Counted from the stretch's first letter, positions 44,867 to 53,912 are shown. The stretch: DNA of 64,000 nucleotides from Saccharothrix sp. ST-888 (GCF_000955975.1 NZ_JYJF01000005.1:1-64000), one strand, 5' to 3'. The notes: generated by a model from the sequence alone, not told the origin. Numbers and translations are program-made.

Positions 44867-44912
44867 TGAGGCGAGCTCCGGTGGTGCCGTGGCACCACCG
44901 GAGCTCGCCTCA
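44867..44912. terminator. 22-bp perfect hairpin, bidirectional terminator
   Basis: The 22-base arms 44867-44888 and 44891-44912 are exact complements with only GT between them. It lies about 100 bases behind the TIG gene. A two-base gap means the DNA is nearly a 46-bp palindrome. Confidence 0.7.
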
Positions 44913-44988
44913 TGAATGCCCTAGCTCGCCTCACCGCGGCCTCGACGGAACGCACCCCGCCGGGAACGTGGTTGGTCTGCCATGCGCT

Positions 44989-45597
44989 TCACCAACACGC
45001 GGTACGCCGAGGCGAACCACAGCAGCGGAAGGCGGTGAGCTGCGTGATCCCGGACCCGGTCGGCACCACAGCGGCGGCCTGGGCCGCGGACGGGACCATG
45101 TAGCGGCGGGCGCAACACCGAAGCGCACCGCCGTAGCCCTTGCGATTCCACCGCCCGTCGGCGTCGCCGACGTGTCGGCGGACCTCGACGCACGACTGCT
45201 CACATTGCCCGCCGAGGCGGAGGTCGTAGCGGTCTCCCCGTGAGGACGGGGTGAGCCCCGGCTGACAGGAGTATGCCGGTCGGGGCTCGTGTGGCGGTAC
45301 CGCTCGGACGGGGCTCGCGTAGGCCGTCCGCAGCCCGAACGCGGTCTGCGGCCTGGAAGCGCGACTGCCCAGCCGATCCGTATCGGAGTGGAGCGCGGTG
45401 GTCTTGCAGCCGGTCAGGCACCGGGTCCGGCAGGACAGGCCCCCACAGCGGAGGCTGTGCCGCGACTGGTAGAGCTCTGAACTGGTTCCCTTGCCATGTC
45501 TGCGCGTCGTCGACTCAGGCGAGGCTGTCTCGGCGTACACAGCGGGGACTGCAGGCACAGCACCGATCAGGATCCGCAGTGGGACGATCGCTCGCAT
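44989..45597 (-). CDS. Possible secreted protein, unrecognised
   Basis: A 202-residue frame. ATG 45597 has an excellent GGAGGTGCC site and a signal-like start (MRAIVPLRILIGAVPAVPAV, cleavage near VYA). The rest is rich in Arg, Ser and Cys (about a dozen cysteines), with codon use less biased than in neighbouring genes. It may be a real island gene, or only its first part is genuine and a frameshift follows. Confidence 0.35.
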   Translation of the reverse strand: MRAIVPLRILIGAVPAVPAVYAETASPESTTRRHGKGTSSELYQSRHSLRCGGLSCRTRCLTGCKTTALHSDTDRLGSRASRPQTAFGLRTAYASPVRAVPPHEPRPAYSCQPGLTPSSRGDRYDLRLGGQCEQSCVEVRRHVGDADGRWNRKGYGGALRCCARRYMVPSAAQAAAVVPTGSGITQLTAFRCCGSPRRTACW

Positions 45598-46329
45598 GGC
45601 ACCTCCAGGGCGAATGTGAGCCGCCGCATCAGCCCCGAACGGCACCGGCTGGTGGATCCAGATCCTCTACGGGGGTGCCCATCGCAACATGACGGCCTTG
45701 ACGCAACTTCCCTGCGCGCAGGGAGAGCCAGCGGACACACCGACTGCGACGTTCCCCCGGAGAGGGATGGGCGGCCCACCGGTGTGGATGGTCATAGTTA
45801 CGCATCGGCACGAATATGCCAGCAACACTGTCGACACCAAGTCACTCGGATGGCTCAACATGCAAGCCGCTCGAAGCCGCCCGCAATAGCCCCTTCCACT
45901 CCTACCGCAACCCTGCTCACCAGCCACGACACCCTTGCTCGCGGCAGCGAAGCCGATCGGGCGCGGGCTGCGGACTGCACGCCCCCGGCCGGCAACGATG
46001 AAGCCAGAGCCGCTTTCTGACCAACTTCCGCCACACCGGACGCCAGGTCTTCAACAAACAGCGCATGCACGAAACCTCATCGTCATCAAGTGCCCGGCCC
46101 TCAGCCGACAGCGGCTGCTCAACGGGCGGGACACACGACTGCGATGGCGCTCGTACGCCTGGACTCGGGCCAGAAGCCTGCCCATTGACATGCGACGCGT
46201 CCGGTTCCGAACAGCCCGGGTTTACACCCGGCCGATCGCGGCCTTCGGCTGAGCATCCGCTCGGCGGGCCGGCGACTGCTGCGCCTGCCCGGGCTGTGGG
46301 GTCGCCCGCCTTCGGTGGGCTGGGTCCGG
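45598..46329. other. 730-bp gap without a supported gene
   Basis: Several overlapping frames exist on both strands but none has a ribosome site with consistent codon bias, and no family is recognised. Codon statistics look decayed, as expected for island DNA. Confidence 0.4.
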
Positions 46330-46917
46330 CTACCTGGGCCGGGGGACGTTCGCGGCGAACTCTCCCATCATGTTCCCCGTGGGATCGTAGTCGGCCACAA
46401 CATAGTGCCTGTGGCTGGCGCTGACGGCGTATCCGATGCCCATCAGCCTCGTGCTCATCCAGACGACCTGGGTGAAGCATCCGACCTTGGGGAACTCCTG
46501 ATCGGTGGGGTCGCGGTCGTAGATGCCGCCGTAGTCCTTGACCCCGTCGTACCAGGACTTGACGGGTGCGTTGCCGCTTACTCTGAAGCTCGCGGAGGGG
46601 TTCCACGCGTAGTACAGGTTCTCGCCGTAGGAGCCATCGGGCCGGTGCTTGAACTCGTCCTTGGCCGCCAGCTTGTCCGCCCACTCCTGCGCGTAGGCGT
46701 TAAGCCGGTCGCTGAGGGCGAGCCGGGGAACGCCGTGACGCATCCGGTAGGTGTTGTGGGCACCCAGAGCCTCGGCACGGAAGGTCTGCAGGTCGGCGGC
46801 TGAGTCGGCCGACACGGCATGAGCGGGAGCGGCCACAGCCGGCAGTAGAGCGACGACCGACAAGGCAGTGACCGACACGCGCCTGAGGGCCGCGGACAGA
46901 CCAGAGATCATCTTCAT
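46330..46917 (-). CDS. Secreted CAP-domain (SCP/PR1-like) protein
   Basis: 195 residues: Sec signal (MKMISGLSAALRRVSVTALS, cleavage near AHA) and one CAP domain with ALGAHNTYRMRHGVP, YGENLYYAW, WYDGVKDY, FTQVVWMSTRLMGIG and VVADYDPTGN. The His of HNTYR and the Glu of GENL belong to the usual CAP cavity. Function in bacteria is mostly unknown (lipid binding or proteolysis are proposed). ATG 46917 gives the best signal peptide; ATG 46935 is possible. It is the last gene inside the island. Confidence 0.82.
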   Translation of the reverse strand: MKMISGLSAALRRVSVTALSVVALLPAVAAPAHAVSADSAADLQTFRAEALGAHNTYRMRHGVPRLALSDRLNAYAQEWADKLAAKDEFKHRPDGSYGENLYYAWNPSASFRVSGNAPVKSWYDGVKDYGGIYDRDPTDQEFPKVGCFTQVVWMSTRLMGIGYAVSASHRHYVVADYDPTGNMMGEFAANVPRPR

Positions 46918-47094
46918 GTCCTGTCCAACGATCATCCACCCGCATGGTTTCTGCCCTGGATACGTTCACTCGTCCGCCAAGCCCGCTGTGCCTGGCCGGC
47001 GTCATCCTGCGCCCCGGCCCGGGCCTGGCGCCGCCGCCCGGGCCGCAGTTCACCGGAGTGAGGGGCCACTCCTTGGAGGATCTGTACAGCTATC

Positions 47095-47142
47095 GGTCTC
47101 TCTCGATCTCCCACCGCCATCACCCTGAAACGCCGAAGTCGG
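47095..47142 (+). pseudogene. IS630-type transposase 3' tip and terminal repeat
   Basis: GGTCTCTCTC-GATCTCCCACC-GCCATCACCCTGAA matches the reverse complement of 32163-32197 except for a TC dinucleotide, and the following 17 bases match with three changes, ending at TA 47143-47144. It encodes VSLDLPPPSP and a stop. It marks the right border of the island. Confidence 0.75.
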
Positions 47143-47167
47143 TAACCGCCCGGCTCCGGGTCACCGG

Positions 47168-47455
47168 TCACGCGGACAGCAGGTCCGGGCCCTCCTCGGC
47201 GACCGGGGCACAGAGTTCGGCCAGCTCGTCGAGGGACAGGCCGAGGACGGAGGCGAGGGCCGCCACGGTGAAGAAGGCCGGGGTCGGGGCCCGGCCGGTC
47301 TCGATCTTGCGAAGCGTCTCGGCCGACAGATTCGCCGCCGCAGCGATCTGGACCATGCTCCGCTCGCCCCGGGCCTGCCGGAGCAGGGCGCCGAGGCGTT
47401 CGCCGCGTTCATTTCGGGTGCGCAGCACCCGTTCCGGCTGGGAGGATCGGGCCAT
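47168..47455 (-). CDS. XRE-family regulator
   Basis: 95 residues with a helix-turn-helix at about 20-80 (LGALLRQARGERSMVQIAAAANLSAETLRKIETGR spans residues 21-55; ALASVLGLSLDELAELC follows). ATG 47455 gives MARSSQPERVLR, a typical start for this family. Its start codon shares two bases with that of the divergent GNAT-like gene. It probably controls that gene and itself. Confidence 0.8.
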   Translation of the reverse strand: MARSSQPERVLRTRNERGERLGALLRQARGERSMVQIAAAANLSAETLRKIETGRAPTPAFFTVAALASVLGLSLDELAELCAPVAEEGPDLLSA

Positions 47456-48188
47456 GCCGATGGATTGCCTGCTGAGCAGGGCCCGTGGACTGTGGGAGGG
47501 CATGACCGAGGTGCCGGGAGCCTCGTTCGCGCCCACGGGCGGTGTCACGGTGGTGGTCGCACCGAACTCCACGCTCAGCCCGCCCGGTTGGCTGGGTGTC
47601 GTGGTGCTGGGCGGCTCGGCGCTGGTGACCGCGCCCAGTGAGCAGGCGGCCGCGGCCGTGCACCGGGCGGTGGCGGGCCTGTCGGCCGAAGCCGTGGCCA
47701 GTGCGGAGGCGGTGACCGCGCTGCGCGAGGTGCTGCCGGTCGGCCGGGTGCTCGGGCCCGCCGCGCTGGCCTACACCTCCCGGGCGGAGTTCCGCCCCGT
47801 GTCGGCCGAGGGTCTGACGCTGGAGGAGCTGCCGGCCGGGCACGGCGGCCTGCGGGCCCTGGAACAGGTCTCGGGCGAGCCGGACATGCGGGAGGCCGGG
47901 CTGTTCACCATCACCTCGCCCGGGTTCGCGGTCCGCGAGGGCGACACGGTCGTCGCCGCCGCCGGCTACCGGTCCTGGCCGAGCCGCACCGCCCACATCA
48001 GCGTGCTGACCGCCCCCGGACAGCGGGGGCGGGGACTGGCCAAGGTCACGGGCTCGGCGGCGGTGGCACACGCGCTCGCGGCCGGTCTGCTGCCGCAGTG
48101 GCGGGCCCGGGTGCCCGCCTCCCGCCGGGCGGCGCAGGCGCTGGGCTTCCGGGAACTGGGCACCCAGCTCTCCGTGGAGCCGGGATAG
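47454..48188 (+). CDS. GNAT-like acetyltransferase
   Basis: 244 residues. The C-terminal half has the GNAT acetyl-CoA site HISVLTAPGQRGRGLAKVTG and an ending ASRRAAQALGFRELGTQL; the N-terminal half (VTVVVAPNSTLSPPGW) is a degenerate repeat of the fold. The substrate is unknown. GGAGG is nine bases before ATG 47454; ATG 47460 is an alternative. It is divergent from the XRE gene with overlapping start codons. Confidence 0.75.
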   Translation: MPMDCLLSRARGLWEGMTEVPGASFAPTGGVTVVVAPNSTLSPPGWLGVVVLGGSALVTAPSEQAAAAVHRAVAGLSAEAVASAEAVTALREVLPVGRVLGPAALAYTSRAEFRPVSAEGLTLEELPAGHGGLRALEQVSGEPDMREAGLFTITSPGFAVREGDTVVAAAGYRSWPSRTAHISVLTAPGQRGRGLAKVTGSAAVAHALAAGLLPQWRARVPASRRAAQALGFRELGTQLSVEPG

Positions 48189-48263
48189 CCGCCGGGCCGG
48201 GCCTGCGGCGCAGCCCGTCCGGCGATTGCGTGTTCGAGGGCGAGGCGCCCTAGGGTGAACGGT

Positions 48264-48674
48264 ATGAACGATCTTCCGCAGGACGGCCGGTCCCTGAAGG
48301 CCCGTCTGCCGGCGCTCGCGGCGGCGGCGGTGACCGTCGTCGCCGGGCTGGGCAGCCGGCACGTGCTGCCGGGAGACGTCGCCAAGTCCGCCGGGGACGC
48401 CCTCTACACCGTCCTCGTCTACTGCCTGGCCGTCCTGGCCGCTCCCCGGATCAGGCCCGTGACGGCCGCCGCGGTCGCCCTGGCGATCAGCTGGGCGGTG
48501 GAGTTCCTGCAGATCAGCGGGATACCCGCCGAGCTGTCGCGGCAGAGCGTGGTCGCCCGGCTGGTGCTGGGGACCACCTTCAACGTGCCCGACCTGTTCT
48601 GGTACGCCGTGGGCGCGGCGTTCGCCTGGACCGTCCACCGGGTGGGCGGCCCCCGCCGGCCGGGCGTTCGCTGA
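48264..48674 (+). CDS. DUF2809 membrane protein
   Basis: 136 residues with four hydrophobic segments and the DUF2809 hallmarks GDALYTVLVYCLAVLAAPR and ISWAVEFLQ. Unknown role. TTGCGT (48226-48231) and TAGGGT (48251-48256) place the transcription start at or next to ATG 48264, so it is probably leaderless. Confidence 0.75.
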   Translation: MNDLPQDGRSLKARLPALAAAAVTVVAGLGSRHVLPGDVAKSAGDALYTVLVYCLAVLAAPRIRPVTAAAVALAISWAVEFLQISGIPAELSRQSVVARLVLGTTFNVPDLFWYAVGAAFAWTVHRVGGPRRPGVR

Positions 48675-48818
48675 GCGGCTCCGCCACGGGCCCGCGCGCC
48701 CCACGCCGCGGAGCCGCCGACCCGTCCTGGCAGACACAACAGGCCGTACGGAGTCTAGGCAACCGACCGGTAACCGACCTACCGTCAACTCCCCGTACCT
48801 CAACGGAGGAGCTGGCAC

Positions 48819-51608
48819 ATGCACCGACGCATCCGCGCGCTCAGACTCCAGGCGGCCGGCCTCACGGCAGCGCTTCTCGCGGCCTTCACCCTGGCCGCTG
48901 TCCCCGCCCCCAGGCCCGCCCCGGCCGTGGCGGGCGACCTCTGCGGGGGCCACTGTCTGGACATCCTGCCGCCGGGCGAGAACGGCAACGCCACGCTGGC
49001 CGACATACTCGGCAACCGGGTCTTCGGCACCCGCCCCGCCCACACCGACGACCAGCTGGCCCCGTACGCGAACCTGGCGGCCGCCTACCCCGGGCTGACC
49101 GACAGTTCGCTGCGCAGCTTCTTCAACGACGCCTCGTTCGGTGTCCCCGCCGACCAGGTGGCGTCCAGCAGTTCGCCCCGCTCGGACGTCACCATCGTCC
49201 GCGACAAGGCGACCGGGGTGCCGCACGTCACCGGAACCACCCGCTACGGCACCGAGTTCGGCGCGGGCTACGCCGCCGCGCAGGACCGGCTCTGGGTGAT
49301 GGACCTCTTCCGGCACGTGGGCCGCGGCCGGCTGTCCGGCTTCGCGGGCGGCGCCGCGGCCAACCGGCAGCTGGAGCAGAGCTTCTGGCAGGCCGCCCCC
49401 TACACCGAGCAGGAGCTCCAGCAGCAGATCGACGCCATCGCCTCCCAGGGCCCCCGGGCGCAGCAGGCGCTCACCGATGCGCGCGCCTACCTCGACGGGA
49501 TCAACCAGTACATCAACGAGTCCTACCAGGGGCGGTACTTCCCGGGCGAGTACGACCTGACGGGCCATGTCGACCCGATCACCAACGCGGGCGGGATCGA
49601 GCCCTTCAAGCTGACCGACCTGGTCGCGCTGGCCGCGGTGATCGGCGCGCTGTTCGGCTCCGGCGGCGGCGGTGAACTGGCGTCCGCGCAGGTCAAGGCG
49701 GTGGCCGAGGCCCAGTACGGCAGGTCCGCCGGGGACGCGGTGTGGAGCTCGCTGCGTGAGGCGAACGACCCCGAGGCCGTCCAGACCCTGCACGACGGCC
49801 AGCGCTTCCCGTACGCGCAGCCGCCGGCCGACCCGCAGGGCGCGGCGATGCCCGACGCCGGTTCCGTGGTCCCGGAGCAGCTGATCTACGACGCCACCGG
49901 TTCGGCCACGCAGAGCACCACCAGGGCCCCCGGCGTGCTGCCGGGCAACCTGCTCACCGCGAAGCACGGGATGTCCAACGCCCTCGTGGTGTCCGGGCGT
50001 TACACCGACGACGGGCACCCCGTCGCGGTCTTCGGACCGCAGACCGGCTACTTCGCACCGCAGTTGCTGATGCTGGAGGAGCTGCAGGGCCCCGGTATCA
50101 GCGCGCGCGGCGCGGCCTTCGCCGGGCTGAGCTTCTACGTCGAGCTCGGACGCGGCCAGGACTACGCCTGGAGCGCCACCTCGGCCGGCCAGGACATCAC
50201 CGACACCTATGCCGTCCCGCTCTGCACCACCGACGGCTCACCCGCCACGCTCGTCAGCAACTCCTACCTCTGGCACGGCCGGTGCCTCCCGCTGGAGCGC
50301 CTGGAGCAGCAGGATGCGTGGGCCCCCACCACCGCCGACTCGACCCCGAAGGGCTCCTACTCGCTGGTGATGTACCGCTCCAATTACGGCCTGGTGACCG
50401 CGCGCGGCACGGTCGGCGGGGCACCGGTCGCCTTCACCTCGCTGCGCTCCACCTACCGCCACGAGGTGGACTCCATCATCGGCTTCCAGATGCTCAACGA
50501 CCCGGGCGTGGTGCACGATCCGGCGAGCTTCCAGCAGGCCGCGCAGAACATCGACTACACCTTCAACTGGTTCTACGCCGACTCCCGCGACACCGCGTAC
50601 TACAACTCGGGCAGCAACCCGGTGCGGGCCCCCGGGGTCGACCCCGGGCTGCCGGTGAAGGCCGAACCCGCCTACGAGTGGGCCGGCTTCGACCCCGCCA
50701 CCAACAGCGCCCGCTACACCCCGCCCGCCGAGCACCCGCAGTCCGTGGACCAGGACTACTACGTCTCCTGGAACAACAAGCAGGCCACCGACTACGCGAC
50801 CGCCGGGTTCGGCAACGGCTCGGTGCACCGGGCCAACCTGCTGGACGACCGGGTGAAGTCCCTGATCGGCAGCGGGAAGAAGGTCACCCGGGTCGCGCTC
50901 ACCCAGGCGATGGAAAGCGCCGCGCTGACCGACCTGCGAGCGGAGGACGTGCTGCCGGAGCTGCTGCAGGTGATCGGCACCGCACCGGTGACCGACCCCG
51001 CACTGGCCGCCGCCGTACAGAAGTTGACCACCTGGCGGTCCGACGGCGGTCAGCGGCGGGAGACCTCGGCGGGCAGCCACGGCTACGCCGACGCGGATGC
51101 GATCCGCACCATGGACGCCTGGTGGCCGCTGCTGGCCGACGGAGTGTTCCGGCCGGGGCTCGGGGACGGGCTGTTCGCCGCGCTGACCGGGGCGTTGCAG
51201 ATCAACGAGTCGCCGTCCGGCGGGCAGACCGGCCCGATCAGTGGCGGGGTGAGCGCCAACGAGTCCATCCCGCACAAGGGTTCGGCCTTCCAGTACGGGT
51301 GGTGGAGCTACCTCGACAAGGACCTGCGCGGTGTCCTCGGCGGTCAGGTGTCCGGCCCGCTGGCCCAGCCGTACTGCGGCGGCGGCAGCGTGTCGGCCTG
51401 CCGGACGGTCCTGCTCGACACCCTGAAGAGTGCGCTGGCCCAGACCCCGGCGCAGGTCTACCCCGGTGACGGCGACTGCGCGGCCGGCGACCAGTGGTGT
51501 GCGGACACCATCATCCAGCGCCCGCTGGGCGGGGTGACCGACGCCAAGACCACCTGGCAGAACCGGCCGACCTACCAGCAGGTGGTGCAGTTCCAGAACC
51601 ACCGCTGA
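48819..51608 (+). CDS. Secreted penicillin-acylase-family Ntn hydrolase
   Basis: 929 residues, about the size of acyl-homoserine-lactone or penicillin acylase precursors. Signal peptide 1-39 (twin Arg only at MHRRIR, likely Sec). VTIVRDKATGVPHVTG and GYAAAQDRLWVMDLFRHVGRGRLS begin the alpha chain; the new N-terminus after self-cleavage should be S386 in KHGMSNALVVSG, the catalytic nucleophile, followed by the beta chain. It should hydrolyse an amide such as an N-acyl lactone, lipopeptide or beta-lactam side chain outside the cell. ATG 48819 follows CGGAGG. A terminator stem lies just past the stop. Confidence 0.88.
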   Translation: MHRRIRALRLQAAGLTAALLAAFTLAAVPAPRPAPAVAGDLCGGHCLDILPPGENGNATLADILGNRVFGTRPAHTDDQLAPYANLAAAYPGLTDSSLRSFFNDASFGVPADQVASSSSPRSDVTIVRDKATGVPHVTGTTRYGTEFGAGYAAAQDRLWVMDLFRHVGRGRLSGFAGGAAANRQLEQSFWQAAPYTEQELQQQIDAIASQGPRAQQALTDARAYLDGINQYINESYQGRYFPGEYDLTGHVDPITNAGGIEPFKLTDLVALAAVIGALFGSGGGGELASAQVKAVAEAQYGRSAGDAVWSSLREANDPEAVQTLHDGQRFPYAQPPADPQGAAMPDAGSVVPEQLIYDATGSATQSTTRAPGVLPGNLLTAKHGMSNALVVSGRYTDDGHPVAVFGPQTGYFAPQLLMLEELQGPGISARGAAFAGLSFYVELGRGQDYAWSATSAGQDITDTYAVPLCTTDGSPATLVSNSYLWHGRCLPLERLEQQDAWAPTTADSTPKGSYSLVMYRSNYGLVTARGTVGGAPVAFTSLRSTYRHEVDSIIGFQMLNDPGVVHDPASFQQAAQNIDYTFNWFYADSRDTAYYNSGSNPVRAPGVDPGLPVKAEPAYEWAGFDPATNSARYTPPAEHPQSVDQDYYVSWNNKQATDYATAGFGNGSVHRANLLDDRVKSLIGSGKKVTRVALTQAMESAALTDLRAEDVLPELLQVIGTAPVTDPALAAAVQKLTTWRSDGGQRRETSAGSHGYADADAIRTMDAWWPLLADGVFRPGLGDGLFAALTGALQINESPSGGQTGPISGGVSANESIPHKGSAFQYGWWSYLDKDLRGVLGGQVSGPLAQPYCGGGSVSACRTVLLDTLKSALAQTPAQVYPGDGDCAAGDQWCADTIIQRPLGGVTDAKTTWQNRPTYQQVVQFQNHR

Positions 51609-51619
51609 CAGCGGCCCGC

Positions 51620-51651
51620 ACCCCGGCGGGCGGGCGGGGCCGCCCACCGGG
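51620..51651. terminator. Terminator between convergent acylase and kinase genes
   Basis: CCCCGGCGGGCGG and CCGCCCACCGGGG pair with one mismatch around a six-base loop. Confidence 0.6.
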
Positions 51652-51668
51652 GCTGGCTGCACCGCCGT

Positions 51669-52820
51669 TCAGGACTGGGCGGCGGCGGTCGGGAGGGCGA
51701 TCTCGAAGCAGCAGCCGCCATGGACGTTGTGGACACTCGCCCGGCCCGCGTGGGCCTCGACGATGCCTCGGACGATCGCCAGCCCGAGCCCCGCGCCGCT
51801 GTCACCGTGCTCGGTCCGCGAGCCGTCGACGGCGCGCGGGGTTCGGGCGGTGACGCCGCGCCAGCCGGTGTCGAAGACCCGGGGCAGGTCCTGTTCGGGG
51901 ATACCGCCGCAGCTGTCGGTGACCGAGAGCACCACCTCGTCCGCCTCACGGCGGGCCGCGACCGCGACGACACCGTCGGCCGGAGTGGCCCGGATGGCGT
52001 TGACCAGCAGGTTGCCCAGCACCCGGGTGATCTCGCGGCCGTCCACCTCCACCGGCTCGGCCGCCACCTGCCCGCCCTCCAGCCGCACCCCGCGCTGCCG
52101 CGCCAGCGGGTACGCGCCCGCGATGGCGTCACCGACCAGGTCGTAGACCGAGACCCGGGCGAGCGAGAGGGTCAGCGCACCGGCCTGGATCCGGGACAGC
52201 TCGAAGAGGTCGTCCACCATTCCGGTCAGCCGGTCCACCTCGGTGCGGATCCCGACCAGGTAGCGGGCCGGGTCCTCGGCGACGCCGTCCTCCAGCGCCT
52301 CGGCCATCGCGCGCAGCCCGGCGAGCGGGGTGCGCAGGTCGTGCGAGATCCAGGCGATCAGCTCCCGGCGGGAGTGCTCCAAGGCCTGCTCGCGCCGGCG
52401 GGACTCGGCCAGCCGGGCGCTGGTCGCGGCCAACTCGGCGCTCAGCTCAGCCAGTTCGGAGCCGAGCGGCTGAGCGGGCGCGGCGAACCCGCTGTCGCTG
52501 CCGACGGTACGGGCCGCGCGGGCCAGCGCCCGGCTGCCCGCGACCACCTGGCGGCCGAGCAGCGCGGCCGTGACCAGCGAGACCACGGCCGCCATGCACA
52601 GCACCGTTATCACCACACCGAGGTCGTGGTCGGACAGGAACATCGCCTGGGCCACCGCCAGCGTCCCGGCGGTCATCGCGAGCACGGTCACCACGGCCAC
52701 CGAGAACAGCGAGAGCGCGAGCGAGCGCCGCCGCAGCAGGCGTACCACCGGCCAGCCGAGCAGTGCGGAGGCGCCCGCGCCGAGGGCGGCGTAGGCGGCG
52801 ATCAGCAGCAGGTCCTTCAC
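51669..52820 (-). CDS. Sensor histidine kinase of the two-component pair
   Basis: 383 residues: three hydrophobic segments in the first 90 residues, HAMP-like linker, HisKA with H160 in WISHDLRTPLAGL, and HATPase boxes NLLVNAIRATP, DSCGGIPEQDLP and GAGLGLAIVRG. There is almost no extracytoplasmic domain, so it senses within or near the membrane. ATG 52820 overlaps the TGA of the response-regulator gene (ATGA), so the two are translationally coupled. Confidence 0.88.
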   Translation of the reverse strand: MKDLLLIAAYAALGAGASALLGWPVVRLLRRRSLALSLFSVAVVTVLAMTAGTLAVAQAMFLSDHDLGVVITVLCMAAVVSLVTAALLGRQVVAGSRALARAARTVGSDSGFAAPAQPLGSELAELSAELAATSARLAESRRREQALEHSRRELIAWISHDLRTPLAGLRAMAEALEDGVAEDPARYLVGIRTEVDRLTGMVDDLFELSRIQAGALTLSLARVSVYDLVGDAIAGAYPLARQRGVRLEGGQVAAEPVEVDGREITRVLGNLLVNAIRATPADGVVAVAARREADEVVLSVTDSCGGIPEQDLPRVFDTGWRGVTARTPRAVDGSRTEHGDSGAGLGLAIVRGIVEAHAGRASVHNVHGGCCFEIALPTAAAQS

Positions 52821-53797
52821 AGCCGGTCCGCTCCCGCCGTACGGTCGGCCGGCCGGCCCGGTCCGGCCGGGTCACCGGGGTCCAACGGTCCACCGGGGTC
52901 GGCCGGGTCGAAGCGGTATCCGACCCCCCAGACCGTGTTGATCAGGACGGGCACGGCCGGGTCGTCCTCGACCTTCTCCCGCAGTCGGCGGACATGGACG
53001 GTGACGGTGGACAGGTCGCCGAAGTCCCAGCCCCAGACCCGCTGCATCAGCTCCTCCCGGCCGAACGCGGTGCCGGGGTGCCGGATCAGGAAGGCGAGCA
53101 GGTCGAACTCGCGCAGGGTGAGGGAGAGTTCTCGGCCGCCCCGGCGGGCCCGGCGGGCCTGCGGGTCGAGCACCAGGTCCCCCGCCGTCAGGACCCGGGC
53201 GGGCTCCACCGGCGCCGGTGCGGCGGCGGCCCGGGAGCGGCGCAGCACCGACTGGACCCGCAGGGTCAGTTCGCGCGGGCTGAACGGCTTGGTGACGTAG
53301 TCGTCCGCACCGAGTTCGAGGCCGAGGATGCGGTCGGCCTCGTCGCCCTTGGCGGTGAGCATCACCACCGGCAGCTCGGCCCCGTGGCCGGTCGCGCGCA
53401 GCCGGCGGCAGACCTCCAGGCCGTCGATGCCCGGAAGCATCAGGTCGAGCACGATCAGGTCGGGCGGGGCCGCCGCCACGGCGGCCAGCGCCGCGTGGCC
53501 GTCGGCGACCCGCTCCACCCGGTGGCCGGCCCGCGTCAGGTAGCCGGCCACGACCTCGGCCACCGTGAGGTCGTCGTCGACCACCAGGATCCGTCCGGGC
53601 CGGGGCACCGCACCGACCGGCTCGGACGCGCTCACGGCCTGCGCACGCCCGTCCTGCGCGGGCGCGCCGGGGTGGGCGCCGTGCGCGCTGTGGGCGCGGC
53701 CGTCCTGCGCGGGTGCGCGATCGTCCTTGGCGGGCTTCACCGGGGGCGGCACGGCCACGGGTACGGATGCCGCCGAGGTGGCGGAGTTCTCTGTCAC
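52817..53797 (-). CDS. OmpR/PhoB-family response regulator with repeated N-terminal extension
   Basis: 326 residues. The receiver domain (about 68-185) has VVDDD and phospho-acceptor D118 in VLDLMLPG; the winged helix (about 215-310) ends with INTVWGVGYRF. In front lie about 66 low-complexity residues with APAQDGRA twice, not usual in the family. TATCCT ends eight bases before GTG 53797, suggesting a leaderless message; a GGAGG there is too close to serve. The true start could be later if the extension is untranslated. Confidence 0.85.
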   Translation of the reverse strand: MTENSATSAASVPVAVPPPVKPAKDDRAPAQDGRAHSAHGAHPGAPAQDGRAQAVSASEPVGAVPRPGRILVVDDDLTVAEVVAGYLTRAGHRVERVADGHAALAAVAAAPPDLIVLDLMLPGIDGLEVCRRLRATGHGAELPVVMLTAKGDEADRILGLELGADDYVTKPFSPRELTLRVQSVLRRSRAAAAPAPVEPARVLTAGDLVLDPQARRARRGGRELSLTLREFDLLAFLIRHPGTAFGREELMQRVWGWDFGDLSTVTVHVRRLREKVEDDPAVPVLINTVWGVGYRFDPADPGGPLDPGDPAGPGRPADRTAGADRL

Positions 53798-53887
53798 ACC
53801 TCCGAGGATAGAAAGCCCTCTGTCCGGACCCGCCCCGCCGGACTGCTCCGTACGACTTCCGTAAGGTCGCGGTACCGCCGCTGCCCG

Positions 53888-53909
53888 CCTCACGCTGGGT
53901 AGCGTGAGG
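53888..53909. promoter_or_regulatory. Palindromic operator over the -10 of the glycosyltransferase operon
   Basis: CCTCACGCT-GGGT-AGCGTGAGG has perfect 9-bp arms. The TAGCGT at 53900-53905 is the likely -10 of the downstream gene, whose GTG start is at 53913. A DNA-binding protein here would block that promoter and perhaps the divergent regulator gene. Confidence 0.5.
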
Positions 53910-53912
53910 CGC

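Larger units (their letters stand above)
32148..47142. mobile_element. Putative composite insertion bracketed by inverted IS630-type ends
   Basis: Both outer borders carry the same sequence in inverted orientation: the 3' end of an IS630-type transposase (ending LDLPPPSP-stop) plus about 17 bases of terminal repeat, followed by TA, the target of this family. The left copy keeps 237 bases of transposase, the right only about 40. The bodies of both point inward. The region inside differs from its flanks in content (transposase remnants, polyketide synthase, AT-richer stretches). Removing it leaves a single TA and restores a TAA stop and a 24-bp convergent gap to the XRE gene at 47168. Confidence 0.6.

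Noticed and set aside
47409..50018. 869-codon minus-strand frame over the GNAT-like and acylase genes
   Set aside because: No ribosome site or domain; opposite frames carry recognised families.
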